From positions 186,001 to 250,000 of the forward strand of contig NZ_JAGDYM010000007.1 in assembly GCF_017565745.1 (NCBI RefSeq): 64,000 nt of DNA, written 5' to 3'. The stretch comes from Leucobacter weissii (GTDB taxonomy: Bacteria > Actinomycetota > Actinomycetes > Actinomycetales > Microbacteriaceae). The translations under genes and the position numbers were made by a program. This document shows positions 49,956-59,019 of the stretch, in pieces. The first letter of the stretch is position 1; the number at the start of each line of letters is the position of its first letter. The notes beneath the pieces are model-generated. The model was not told where the DNA came from. It saw only the letters and a program-made list of their open reading frames with translations, and made no database searches.

Positions 49956-50912
49956 ATGACACTCGATCCAGAATTCGCCGGGTTCCTCTCCTTCCTGAAG
50001 GAGGTGGGCGCCCCTTCGACGTTCGACGGCACGCCGGAGGAGGCCAGGCTGCGGATGGCGGAGACCATCGAGGGGGGATGGGATCGCGACGCCTTCCCGG
50101 CGGTCGCCTCGGTATCGGAGCAGGAGGTGGGATCGATCCCGACCCCGGTGCAGATCGTACGGCCGGTGACGGAGAAGGCCAGCGTCCCCACCGTCGTGCT
50201 CTTCCATCCCGGAGGATTCATCGTCGGCGCGGCGCGGCTCGTGCAGGACGTGGCCCAGCGACTCGCGAACGAGATGGAGGCCGTGATCGTCTCCGTCGAC
50301 TATCGACTGGCTCCCGAGCATCCGTTCCCCGCCGCGCCCGAAGACGCCGTCGAGGTGACGGCCTGGGCGCATGCGCACATCTCCGAGCTGGGAGGGGATG
50401 CCGCGAGGCTCGCCGTCGCGGGGGAGAGCTCCGGCGCCAACCTCGCCACCGTCGCCGCGCGTGCGATGCGGGATCGCGGCATCCCGGTGGCGGCCCAGCT
50501 CCTCGCGTCGCCGTACACCGATTTCTCGAGGGACTACCCGTCCGCGCTCGAGAACGGCGCCGGCTTCTTCCTCTCGAAAGCCGACCTCGATCTGATCCGG
50601 CGCACCTACCTCCCCGACGCCGAGGCGGCGAGGCTCCCGGACGCCTCTCCCGCGCGCGGCGATCTGGCGGGCACGGCTCCGGCCGTGATCGGCGTCGCGG
50701 GCTTCGACCCCCTGCGAGACGACGGAACGGTCTACGCGGCGAAACTGCTGCAGGCCGACGTGCCCGTGCAGCTCCGGGTCTTCCCCGGACTCATCCACCC
50801 GTTCTTCGGCATGGCCGGAGTCTCGGCGGCGGCTCGGGCGGCGGGGGACGAGCTGATCGCCCTGTTCTCCGCCGCGATCGAGCGGTCGGCTCTGGTCCCC
50901 GCCTCGGCGTAG
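49956..50912 (+). CDS. Alpha/beta hydrolase, HSL (hormone-sensitive lipase) type
   Basis: 318-residue esterase/lipase-like enzyme. The oxyanion motif is HPGG at 84-87 (in place of HGGG), the nucleophile elbow GESSG at 156-160 with S158, an aspartate is in VAGFDPLRDDG near 248, and a histidine in LIHPFFG near 280. Likely hydrolyses an ester or amide bond of the substrate before ring cleavage. Its ATG follows the amidohydrolase by 55 bases, with AAAGCAGAG upstream. It is followed by a transport cassette. Confidence 0.85.
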   Translation: MTLDPEFAGFLSFLKEVGAPSTFDGTPEEARLRMAETIEGGWDRDAFPAVASVSEQEVGSIPTPVQIVRPVTEKASVPTVVLFHPGGFIVGAARLVQDVAQRLANEMEAVIVSVDYRLAPEHPFPAAPEDAVEVTAWAHAHISELGGDAARLAVAGESSGANLATVAARAMRDRGIPVAAQLLASPYTDFSRDYPSALENGAGFFLSKADLDLIRRTYLPDAEAARLPDASPARGDLAGTAPAVIGVAGFDPLRDDGTVYAAKLLQADVPVQLRVFPGLIHPFFGMAGVSAAARAAGDELIALFSAAIERSALVPASA

Positions 50913-50948
50913 ACCACTTATATCACTCACCTGAAAGGACACAGACGA

Positions 50949-52109
50949 ATGAGTCTCAAAGAACGTCGGCGCAACGGTGCGCTGGCACTGCTCGCCGTCG
51001 CCGCGCTGCTCACCAGCGCGTGCGCCGGCGGAGGATCCGCCTCGACCACCGACGGAGGAGACGAGGCCCCCACGGCCTCGGCGAGCCCGGTCAGCCTCGA
51101 GGAACTGGCCGCGGGCGACTACGGCGCGCCGCCGACGAGCGCGCCCCCGATCGCCGAGGACAAGTCGATCTGGATCGTCTCGTGCGGGCAGAACGCGATC
51201 GGCTGCGCCATCGGAGCGGAATCCGCGAAGGAGGCCGCCGAGTCGCTCGGCTGGACCGCGCAGGTCTGCGACGGGCAGTTGAACGCCGGCGGAGCGTTCG
51301 CGGACTGCGTCCGCCAGGGCATCGCGGCCGGCGTGGACGGCATCGTGACCGAGGCCATCGACTGCAGCGTGATCCAGGATCCGCTGCGCGAGGCCGAGGC
51401 CGCCGACATCGTCACCGTGAACTTCTGGGGCTTCGACTGCGACCAGGGGGTGAATCCCGCCGGGGATCCGCTCTTCTCCGCCTCGGTGCAGCCCTCCGAG
51501 GAGTATGCGAGCAACGAGGACTATCAGTTCGCCGTCGGGCAGGCCCGCGCCGAATGGATCATCGCGGCGTCGGGCGGCGAGGCGGAGATCATCGAACTCG
51601 AGTTCAAGGGGACCAACATCGGCGGAGTGCTCTCCGCCGGATTCCACGACGCGATCGAGAGCTGCGGATCCTGCACGGTGCACACGGTCGACGTGACGCA
51701 TCAGACGTTCGGCGACGCGCGCCAGATCGTCGAGTCCGCGCTGCTGCAGCACCCCGCGGCCGAGTGGGTCGCGATCCCGCTCGAATCGCTCGTCCTGCTG
51801 GGCGCCGCCCAGGCGGTCGCGTCGTCACCCCGCTCCTCGGATATCTCCCTGATCGGCGGCGAGGGCTTCCCGCCCAACCTCGATCTCATCCGCGAGGACC
51901 AGGGCCAATCCGCGTCGGTCGGCCAGCCGATCGGATGGTACGGCTACGGCGCGATCGACACCATCAACCGCGTGTTCAACGGGGAGTCCGCGGTGCCGCA
52001 GGGGATGAGCTTCCAGATCGTCGACGCGGAGCACAACCTTCCCGACGAGGGCGGGTACGTGCCTCCCGTGGACTACGAATCCGCCTACCGCGAGGCGTGG
52101 GGAGTCTGA
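50949..52109 (+). CDS. Ribose-type ABC substrate-binding lipoprotein
   Basis: 386-residue lipoprotein. Signal: RRR, LALLAVAALLTSAC with lipidated cysteine near 25. After a short Ser/Thr/Gly-rich linker, a periplasmic-binding-protein-like domain (PBP1 type, as for ribose) begins with IWIVSCGQNAIGCAIGAES. It is unusually rich in cysteine (several pairs, such as SCGQNAIGC and SCGSC). It feeds the RbsA/RbsC-like transporter that follows. Cargo is unknown; the catabolic genes around it suggest an aromatic or heterocyclic compound, not a sugar. Confidence 0.85.
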   Translation: MSLKERRRNGALALLAVAALLTSACAGGGSASTTDGGDEAPTASASPVSLEELAAGDYGAPPTSAPPIAEDKSIWIVSCGQNAIGCAIGAESAKEAAESLGWTAQVCDGQLNAGGAFADCVRQGIAAGVDGIVTEAIDCSVIQDPLREAEAADIVTVNFWGFDCDQGVNPAGDPLFSASVQPSEEYASNEDYQFAVGQARAEWIIAASGGEAEIIELEFKGTNIGGVLSAGFHDAIESCGSCTVHTVDVTHQTFGDARQIVESALLQHPAAEWVAIPLESLVLLGAAQAVASSPRSSDISLIGGEGFPPNLDLIREDQGQSASVGQPIGWYGYGAIDTINRVFNGESAVPQGMSFQIVDAEHNLPDEGGYVPPVDYESAYREAWGV

Positions 52110-53659
52110 TGGCCCCCGTCTCGACGGTTGTGCCCCGGCGGCCCGCGATGCGGGTCGCCGGGGCGACCAAGAGGTATCGAGGCATCCCGGCGCTGGACGG
52201 CGTCGAGCTGTCGATCGAGCACGGCGCCATCCACGCGCTGGCCGGCAGCAACGGTTCGGGCAAGTCGACGTTGATCAAGCTCCTCGCCGGGGTCGAGCAG
52301 GCCGATGGCGGCACGGTCACGGTCGGGGAGCGGACGGAACCGCTCGCGCACCTCGGCCCGCAGAACTCCCGCGCGCTGGGATTGCGCTTCGTGCATCAGC
52401 ATCCGGGGATCTTCGGCGACCTCACCGTCGCGGAGAACTTCGGCTTCACCCTCGACTTCCCGCTGCGCGCCGGTGGCATCGACTGGAGGCGGCTGCGTCG
52501 CCGCACCTCCGAACTGCTGGATCGCTACGAGATCATGGCGCGCCCGGATCAGCTCGCCAGAGAACTGCGGCCCGCGGCGCAGACCATGCTCGCCATCGCC
52601 CGGGCCCTCGCCGATGAGGAGGGCGGCGATCGGATCCTGGTGCTCGACGAACCGACGGCGAGCCTGCCGGCCCACGAGGTCGACGTGCTGCTCGAGGCGC
52701 TGAGCCGGAGAGCGCGACTGGGGCAGACGATCCTCTACGTCAGTCATCGTCTCTCCGAGGTCAAGGCGATCGCGAGCGACATCACCGTGCTCCGGGACGG
52801 CGTCGTCGTCGCCGACCGCTCGGTGGAGGGGCTGTCTCAGCATGACATGGTCGAGCTGATGGCCGGGGAGCCGCTGGAGGACTTCTATCCGCCGATCCCG
52901 GAGCCCGTCGCCGATCCGCGCCCGCTGCTCGAGATCAGCGGGCTGACCGCCGGTCCGCTCCGGGACGTGCGGCTCGCGGCCCACGGCGGACAGATCCTCG
53001 GGATCGCCGGACTGCTCGGCTCCGGCCGCTCGACCCTGCTGCGCTCCATCTTCGGGGCGCTGCCCACCGGGGCGAGCGTCGTCGTCGACGGTCGTGAATT
53101 CGACGGCTGGTCGATGCACCGCGCCCTGGAGCAGGGCATCGCCCTCGTCCCGGAGGACCGGCCGGGCGAGGCGCTCTTCAGCACCATGTCGGTGGTGGAG
53201 AACGCCACCATCGCCGCGCTGGACGAGTTCAGCGACGGACCTCAGCTGAGGCGGGGCCGGGAGGCGGCGGCCTATGCGGACATGAGCGATCGCCTGAAGG
53301 TCAAGGCCGCCTCTCCGGAGCTTCCCATCACGGGCCTGTCCGGAGGGAACCAGCAGAAGGTGATCCTCGGGCGGTGGCTGCAGCGCTCGCCCGCGGTGGT
53401 GCTGCTCGACGAGCCGGCCCAGGGTGTCGACGCGATGGCCAGGGCGGAGATCTACCACCTGCTCAGATCGGTCGCGTCGGAGGGCCGAGCGGTGATCATC
53501 GCCTCCTCCGACTACGAGGAGCTCTCCAACCTCTGCGACCGGGTCGTCGTGCTGCGCGACGGCCGGATCGTCGCCGACCTCACCCACGACGAGGCGTCGA
53601 TTCCGACGCTCATCGAGTACTCGAACACGCCCGCAACCGCCGAGCAAGGATCACCATGA
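52109..53659 (+). CDS. Ribose-type ABC ATPase with two nucleotide-binding domains
   Basis: 516-residue RbsA/MglA-like protein with two tandem NBDs. The first has Walker A GSNGSGKST near 48-56 and Walker B ILVLDEPTAS near 182-191. The second has GLLGSGRST, where arginine replaces the lysine of Walker A, as usual for this family, plus SGGNQQK and VVLLDEPAQGVD near 430. The ATG overlaps the stop of the binding-protein gene by one base (TGATG). It powers the importer of this operon. Confidence 0.93.
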   Translation: MAPVSTVVPRRPAMRVAGATKRYRGIPALDGVELSIEHGAIHALAGSNGSGKSTLIKLLAGVEQADGGTVTVGERTEPLAHLGPQNSRALGLRFVHQHPGIFGDLTVAENFGFTLDFPLRAGGIDWRRLRRRTSELLDRYEIMARPDQLARELRPAAQTMLAIARALADEEGGDRILVLDEPTASLPAHEVDVLLEALSRRARLGQTILYVSHRLSEVKAIASDITVLRDGVVVADRSVEGLSQHDMVELMAGEPLEDFYPPIPEPVADPRPLLEISGLTAGPLRDVRLAAHGGQILGIAGLLGSGRSTLLRSIFGALPTGASVVVDGREFDGWSMHRALEQGIALVPEDRPGEALFSTMSVVENATIAALDEFSDGPQLRRGREAAAYADMSDRLKVKAASPELPITGLSGGNQQKVILGRWLQRSPAVVLLDEPAQGVDAMARAEIYHLLRSVASEGRAVIIASSDYEELSNLCDRVVVLRDGRIVADLTHDEASIPTLIEYSNTPATAEQGSP

Positions 53660-54759
53660 CGACCACCTCCAACACCATCCCACTCCCCGACGAGGCGCCG
53701 GGGAGCGCGCTTGCCGCACGTCTCGCCGATCTGGGAGAGCGATTCGGCCTGCTGATCCTCGTCGCCCTCGTCTGGGCGATGTTCGCGCTGCTGCCGTCGA
53801 GTTCGGCGGCCTTCACCTCCGCGGCCAATCTCCAGGTCATCCTCGCCAACCTGCCCGTGGTGACGATCGTCGCGATCGCCGCCATCTTCCCGCTCATCTG
53901 CGGGCACTTCGACTTCTCGGTGGGCGCCACGGCGGTGCTCAGCTCCATCGTCTGCGCGGCGGCGCAGTCCCACTTCCAGCTCCCGCTGCCGCTCGCCATC
54001 GCGGCCGGCGTGCTGGCGGGAGCCGTCGTGGGCGTTCTCAACGCGGCGCTCGTGGCCGGACTGCACCTGAACGCGTTCGTCGTGACCATCGGCATGGCCA
54101 CCCTGGTCCCCGGCGTCGTGCACTGGTACACGGGCGGCGTCGACATCACCAGCAACATCGCCCAGCCCCTGCGCGAGTTCGGCTCGCAGCAGTGGCTCGG
54201 CCTGCCGCGCTCCATCTGGCTCCTGCTCGGCGTGGCGGTCGTCTGCTGGTACCTGCTCACTCAGACCCCCTTCGGCCGCCGCAGCTACGCGGTCGGCATC
54301 AACGCGGCCGCCGCCAAGCTGGTGGGGATCAGGGTCGACCGCGTCGCGTTCGCCAGTTTCCTCCTCTCGGGGGCGCTGGCGGGCCTCGCCGGCATCGTGC
54401 TCACCGCCAGGAACGGCGGCGGGCTGGTCGGCGACGGGACCGATCTGCTCTTCCCCGCGCTGACCGCCGTGTTCCTGGGCGCGACCGCCATCACGCCCGG
54501 CAGGTACAACGTCATCGGCGTCGTCATCGGCGTGCTCTTCGTGGCGGTCTCGGTGAGCGGACTCCGGCTCTCGGGGGCTGCGGACTGGCTTCCCGCCGTG
54601 TTCAACGGGACGGCGCTCATCGCCGCGATCGCGCTCTCGACGGCGCTGTCCAGGCGGCGGATGAACACCCCCGGCAGACGCGCCGCCGCGCGCGATCGCA
54701 AGAGGACCGCGGCGAGTAGCGTCGGCGACGGGAACAGAGTGAAGGAGATGAGCCGATGA
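53656..54759 (+). CDS. Ribose-type ABC permease
   Basis: 367-residue inner-membrane permease of the RbsC/AraH family with about eight to ten helices. Marks: LICGHFDFSVGATAVLSS near 78-95 and GINAAAAKLVGIRVDRVAFASFLLSGALAGLAGIVLTARNGG near 214-255. Start overlaps the ATPase stop (ATGA). The C-terminal tail is basic. Its stop overlaps the ATG of the dioxygenase gene, which ties the importer to aromatic breakdown. Confidence 0.93.
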   Translation: MTTTSNTIPLPDEAPGSALAARLADLGERFGLLILVALVWAMFALLPSSSAAFTSAANLQVILANLPVVTIVAIAAIFPLICGHFDFSVGATAVLSSIVCAAAQSHFQLPLPLAIAAGVLAGAVVGVLNAALVAGLHLNAFVVTIGMATLVPGVVHWYTGGVDITSNIAQPLREFGSQQWLGLPRSIWLLLGVAVVCWYLLTQTPFGRRSYAVGINAAAAKLVGIRVDRVAFASFLLSGALAGLAGIVLTARNGGGLVGDGTDLLFPALTAVFLGATAITPGRYNVIGVVIGVLFVAVSVSGLRLSGAADWLPAVFNGTALIAAIALSTALSRRRMNTPGRRAAARDRKRTAASSVGDGNRVKEMSR

Positions 54760-55631
54760 CCTCGGATCTTCGCGGTCGAGAACTGACCGAGCAGGTGGTG
54801 CGCAGCTTCGCCGAGACCCCCGACCCGCGGCTTCGCCAGGTGCTCGAGAGCCTCGCCCGGCACCTGCACGCCTTTGTGAACGAGGTGTCGCCGACGATCG
54901 AGGAGTGGGAGGCCGGCATCGACTTCCTCACTCGGACGGGCCAGACCTGCACCGATGTGCGGCAGGAGTTCATCCTCTTCTCCGACGTGCTCGGGGTCTC
55001 GATGCTGGTCGAGACGATCAACGACGCCGAGACCCCCGACGCCACCGATTCGACGGTGCTGGGCCCGTTCCACATGGTCGAGTCGCCCGCGCGGGCGCTG
55101 GGGGACGACGTCTCCCCGCAGAGCCGGGGGGAGACGACCGTCGTGCGGGGCAGGGTGGTGGACACGACCGGGCGTCCCGTTCCCGGTGCCGTGATCGACG
55201 TCTGGCAGGCGAACGCGGAGGGCTTCTACGACGTGCAGCAGAGCGGTGTCCAGGAGGTCGGCAACGGGAGAGGCCTGTTCCGGGCGGACGAGGAGGGGCG
55301 GTTCTGGTTCCGCACCATCATCCCGGCCCACTACCCGATCCCGACCGACGGGCCGGTGGGGGAGTTGCTCGTCGCCACGAGGCGGCACCCGTATCGGCCC
55401 GCGCACATCCACTTCATCGTGGATGCTCCGGGCTACCGGGAGCTGACCACGCACATCTTCGTCGCCGGAAGCGAGTACATCGACTCCGACGCCGTCTTCG
55501 CGGTCAAGGACAGCCTCGTCAAGTCCTTCGAACCCGTGGACTCGGCCGAGCTGGCGGCCGACTTCGGCGTGACGGCGCCGTTCCGTCTCGCCGGTTTCGA
55601 TATCGTGCTCCACACCGAAAGCGAGGACTGA
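54756..55631 (+). CDS. Hydroxyquinol 1,2-dioxygenase
   Basis: 291-residue intradiol ring-cleavage dioxygenase. It opens 1,2,4-trihydroxybenzene to maleylacetate using Fe(III). The four iron ligands can be placed: Y158 in WQANAEGFYDV, Y193 in HYPIPTDGP, H217 and H219 in RPAHIHF. The N-terminal helical linker domain (1-105) is that of catechol/hydroxyquinol dioxygenases. The following gene is maleylacetate reductase, which fits hydroxyquinol better than catechol. ATG overlaps the permease stop (ATGA). Confidence 0.93.
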   Translation: MTSDLRGRELTEQVVRSFAETPDPRLRQVLESLARHLHAFVNEVSPTIEEWEAGIDFLTRTGQTCTDVRQEFILFSDVLGVSMLVETINDAETPDATDSTVLGPFHMVESPARALGDDVSPQSRGETTVVRGRVVDTTGRPVPGAVIDVWQANAEGFYDVQQSGVQEVGNGRGLFRADEEGRFWFRTIIPAHYPIPTDGPVGELLVATRRHPYRPAHIHFIVDAPGYRELTTHIFVAGSEYIDSDAVFAVKDSLVKSFEPVDSAELAADFGVTAPFRLAGFDIVLHTESED

Positions 55632-55635
55632 AGCC

Positions 55636-56691
55636 ATGATCGAATTCTCCTACGAGGCACTGCCGATGCGCGTGCGGTTCGGCGCCGAGGCCGCCCAGGC
55701 GGTGGGCGACGAGATCCGTCATCTGGGCCTGAGCCGCGTGCTGATGCTCTCCACCCCGTTCCAGGCCGAACTGGCCCGGAACCTCTCGCGGCAGCTGGGC
55801 GGACTCAGCGCCGGCGTCTTCTCGGAGGCGGAGATGCATGTACCGGTGGAGGTCGCGGCCAAGGCGCGCGCGGCGGCCGGAGAACTGGGCGCCGACGCCT
55901 GCGTGGCGGTCGGCGGAGGCTCGACGATCGGCCTCGGGAAAGCGATCGCGCTCGAATACGGACTCCCCATCATCGCCGTGCCCACCACGTTCGCAGGATC
56001 GGAGATGACCCCGATCTGGGGGATCACCGAAGGCGGCGAGAAGAAGACCGGGCGGGATCGGAGGGTGCTGCCGACCAGCGTCGTCTACGACCCCGAGCTC
56101 ACCAGGACGCTGCCGACGGGGATGTGCGTGGTCAGCGGGTTCAACGCCATCGCGCATGCCGTCGAGGGGCTCTACGCGCCCGATCGGTCGCCGATCATCT
56201 CGCTCATGGCGGCGGAGGGCGTGCGAGCGCTCTCGCGCTCGCTGCCGGCGATCGTCGCGGAGCCCGGCGCGGTGGCGCCCCGCGCCGACGCGCTCCGCGG
56301 ATCCTGGCTGTGCGGCGCGGTGCTGGGCGCCACCACGATGTCCCTGCATCACAAGCTCTGCCATGTGCTGGGCGGGAGACTGAACCTTCCGCACGCCGAG
56401 ACGCATACCGTGGTGCTGCCGCATGTGCTGGCGTTCAACCAGCCGGTCGCCGGCGACGCGCGTCGATCGCTGGAGGAGGCGCTCGGCGTCGACGATCCGG
56501 CGCGGGAGCTGCAGCGACTCGCCCGCGAGCTCGGCGCCCCCGGCTCTCTGGCCGAACTCGGCATGCGAGAGACCGACGTCGCGGCGGTCGTGGAGCAGGT
56601 GCTCGCGCAGCCCTACGCCAATCCGCGGCCGGTCGATGCCGCGGCGGCCTCCGCGATCGTCCGGAACGCGTTCTCGGGGGCCGAGGTCTAG
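55636..56691 (+). CDS. Maleylacetate reductase
   Basis: 351-residue iron-type alcohol dehydrogenase-like enzyme that reduces maleylacetate to 3-oxoadipate with NAD(P)H. Dinucleotide and family marks: VAVGGGSTIGLGKAIALEYGLPIIAVPTTFAGSEMT near 93-125, and metal-type ligands in HAVEGLYAP near 174 and HHKLCHVLGG near 236. It follows hydroxyquinol dioxygenase by four bases, with GGACTGAAGCC as weak ribosome site. The product enters the beta-ketoadipate route, whose later genes are not in this window. It ends 21 bases before the convergent response regulator. Confidence 0.93.
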   Translation: MIEFSYEALPMRVRFGAEAAQAVGDEIRHLGLSRVLMLSTPFQAELARNLSRQLGGLSAGVFSEAEMHVPVEVAAKARAAAGELGADACVAVGGGSTIGLGKAIALEYGLPIIAVPTTFAGSEMTPIWGITEGGEKKTGRDRRVLPTSVVYDPELTRTLPTGMCVVSGFNAIAHAVEGLYAPDRSPIISLMAAEGVRALSRSLPAIVAEPGAVAPRADALRGSWLCGAVLGATTMSLHHKLCHVLGGRLNLPHAETHTVVLPHVLAFNQPVAGDARRSLEEALGVDDPARELQRLARELGAPGSLAELGMRETDVAAVVEQVLAQPYANPRPVDAAAASAIVRNAFSGAEV

Positions 56692-56712
56692 AACCGCGGG
56701 CCCGGCGCCGGA

Positions 56713-57381
56713 TCAGGTCGGTCCGGCCGCGAGCCGGTAGCCGACGCCGCGCACCGTCTCGATGCGACTCGAGCCCAGCTTCTGGCGCAGGTAGCCGACG
56801 TAGACGTCGACGATGTTCGAGCCGGGGTCGAAGTCGTAGCCCCAGACGCGGCTCAGCAGCTGCTCGCGGCTGAGCACCTGCCCCGCATGGCGCACGAGCT
56901 CCTCCGCGAGCGCGAACTCGCGCGCCGACAGCTCGATCGCCTGCTCGCCGACGTGCGCGCGCCGCGTGCGGATGTCGAGGCGCAGGTCGCCGCAGGTCAG
57001 ATCGGCTGGCGCCGCGGCGCCGTCCACGCGCATCCTCGCCCGGACGCGGGCCAGCAGCTCGTCGAAGAAGAACGGCTTGCCGAGATAGTCGTCGGCCCCG
57101 TGCTCGAAGCCGGCGATCGTGTCGTGCAGCTCCACGCGGGCGGTGAGCATGATCACGGGAAGCCGCGATCCGGAGCCGCGCAGCTGCTCCAGCACGTGGA
57201 AGCCGTCGAAGCCGGGCAGGCCGACGTCGAGGACCATCAGGTCGAACTCGTCGGTCAGCGCGAGCTGCAGCGCCTCCGGCCCGGTCGTGGCGACCCGGGT
57301 CGCGAATCCCGCGGCGCGCAGGCCCTTCTCGACGAATCCCGAGATGCGGGGCTCGTCGTCCGCGATGAGAATCGATGCCAA
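56713..57381 (-). CDS. OmpR-family response regulator
   Basis: 222-residue regulator. Receiver domain with phosphoacceptor D52 (LMVLDVGLPG), conserved D8/D9, and the lysine in YLGKPF near 102. A C-terminal winged helix has LSAREFALAEELVRHAGQVLSREQLLSRVWG and the YVGYLRQKLG recognition part. A TTG start at 57381 with AGGAGAG about eight bases upstream. It is encoded after the kinase with a gap of four bases, so both come from one message. Confidence 0.93.
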   Translation of the reverse strand: MASILIADDEPRISGFVEKGLRAAGFATRVATTGPEALQLALTDEFDLMVLDVGLPGFDGFHVLEQLRGSGSRLPVIMLTARVELHDTIAGFEHGADDYLGKPFFFDELLARVRARMRVDGAAAPADLTCGDLRLDIRTRRAHVGEQAIELSAREFALAEELVRHAGQVLSREQLLSRVWGYDFDPGSNIVDVYVGYLRQKLGSSRIETVRGVGYRLAAGPT

Positions 57382-57385
57382 GGTG

Positions 57386-58930
57386 TCACTCTCCTGTTCC
57401 GGTTCGGCCGATGTCGGCCGGCTGCGGGCGTTCGGCGCCCGGCGGCGGCGCAGGGTCCTCCGAGGAGCCGGCCGGCCGCTCGCCGCCCTCCGGGATGGCG
57501 ATGACGAAGCGCGCTCCGCCGCCCGCGGCGTCCTCGACCCAGACCTCCCCGCCGTGCGCCCGCGCGATGACCTGCACGATGTTGAGGCCGAGGCCGCTGC
57601 CGACCCGCTCGCCCGCCGCGCTGCCGCGGGTGAAGCGCTCGAAGATGCGCGCCTTCGCGTCGTCGTCCACGCCGGGGCCGTGGTCGCGCACCCAGAGCAG
57701 CAGCCGCGACTCGTCGGTGCGGGGGTCGACGTCGGTGCGGCTGCCGATCTCGACGCGGCCGCCGCCGTGCGTGACCGCGTTCTGCACGAGCTGCAGCACC
57801 GCCTGGGTGATCCGCGCCGGATCGAGCAGCGCGACCCCGTCGGCCACGACTCCCGGAGAGACCTCGGCTCCGGCGATGCCGCTCGCCTTGCGCGCGATCT
57901 GATGCACCAGGTCCGAGACGTCGACGGGCCGCGGCTGCACCGGGCTCGGGCCGTGCAGAGCGGCGGAGTCGGCGAGATCCTGCACGAGCCGGGCCATGCG
58001 CGCGAGCTCGTCGATCGCGAGCTCGCGGGTCGCGCGCGTGTCGTCCGGGTCGTCGGGATCCATCACCTCGAGGTGGCCCCGCACGATCGTGATCGGGGTC
58101 TTCAGCTCGTGCCCGACGTCGCTCAGCAGCCGGCGCTGCGACTCGAGCGCGTCGTCGAGCCGGTCGAGCATGCTGTTCATGGTGTCGGCGAGTTCGGCCA
58201 CGTCGTCGTTGCCGACGATCGGCAGGCGCTCGTCGAGGGACCTCGCGGACACCCGGTCCGCGGTCTCCCTCATCTGGCGCAGGGGCCGGAGCAGCCGGGT
58301 CGCGACGATCGTTCCGGTGGCGGCCACGACCACCAGCACGATGGCGGAGACGACCACGAACATGCGCGCCGCCTCGTCGAACTCCGCGAGCTCCCGGTCG
58401 AGGTCGTAGACCATGACGAACGTGGTATCCGCCGAGCCCGAGGATCCCTCGACCCGGATCGGGGTCGACAGGTAGCGCCAGGCCACGCCGTTCTCCGCAT
58501 AGGTGCCGATCCGCGGATCGTCGCCCTCCGTCATCGCGGCGACGTGCGCGGCGAACGCGTCCTCGCCCTGCAGGTCCAGATCGAGGTCGACGCCGGGGAC
58601 GATGGCGATCCGGCCGTCCACCATGCCCAGCGCGCCGGTGTTGTCGTCGGGGCTCATCCGCTCCACTACCGCAGTCAGCGCATCGGTCGCCGATGCCCAC
58701 CTCCCCGAGTCGGGATGCCCCTCGGTGACGATGTACCTGGCGGATTCGAGGTTCGCGCGCAGGCGCACGTCCACCTGTTCGAGGATGCGGTAGCGCTCGA
58801 CGAGATACACGGACACGCCCACCGCGAGCAGGCCGAGGGCCGTCACCACGGTGATGACGGCGATGATGCGGGTGCGCACGGAGAACGAGAGGGCGCGCTG
58901 GCGGCCGCCTCGCTTGGTCGTCGTACTCAC
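57386..58930 (-). CDS. Sensor histidine kinase
   Basis: 514-residue membrane kinase. Two membrane segments (about 20-42 and 190-212) enclose an extracytoplasmic sensor of about 145 residues. A HAMP region follows, then the dimerisation box DVGHELKTPITIVRGHLE with H274. The catalytic domain has N, D and G boxes (LVQNAVTHGGG, RDHGPGVDDD, GSGLGLNIVQ). GTG start. It lies first in the kinase-regulator pair. The signal is not known; no target genes are adjacent. Confidence 0.93.
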   Translation of the reverse strand: MSTTTKRGGRQRALSFSVRTRIIAVITVVTALGLLAVGVSVYLVERYRILEQVDVRLRANLESARYIVTEGHPDSGRWASATDALTAVVERMSPDDNTGALGMVDGRIAIVPGVDLDLDLQGEDAFAAHVAAMTEGDDPRIGTYAENGVAWRYLSTPIRVEGSSGSADTTFVMVYDLDRELAEFDEAARMFVVVSAIVLVVVAATGTIVATRLLRPLRQMRETADRVSARSLDERLPIVGNDDVAELADTMNSMLDRLDDALESQRRLLSDVGHELKTPITIVRGHLEVMDPDDPDDTRATRELAIDELARMARLVQDLADSAALHGPSPVQPRPVDVSDLVHQIARKASGIAGAEVSPGVVADGVALLDPARITQAVLQLVQNAVTHGGGRVEIGSRTDVDPRTDESRLLLWVRDHGPGVDDDAKARIFERFTRGSAAGERVGSGLGLNIVQVIARAHGGEVWVEDAAGGGARFVIAIPEGGERPAGSSEDPAPPPGAERPQPADIGRTGTGE

Positions 58931-59019
58931 CTATCCAGTATTACGAGGTGCGGGCCCGGAGGAGCCACTCTAAGAGATATCTCATCCCCGGCGGCCCGCG
59001 GACGTGATGCAATTGAAGG

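Noticed and set aside
57386-58930. Link of the two-component system with the hydroxyquinol operon
   Set aside because: The pair lies in opposite, convergent orientation to the operon and the operon has its own IclR regulator.
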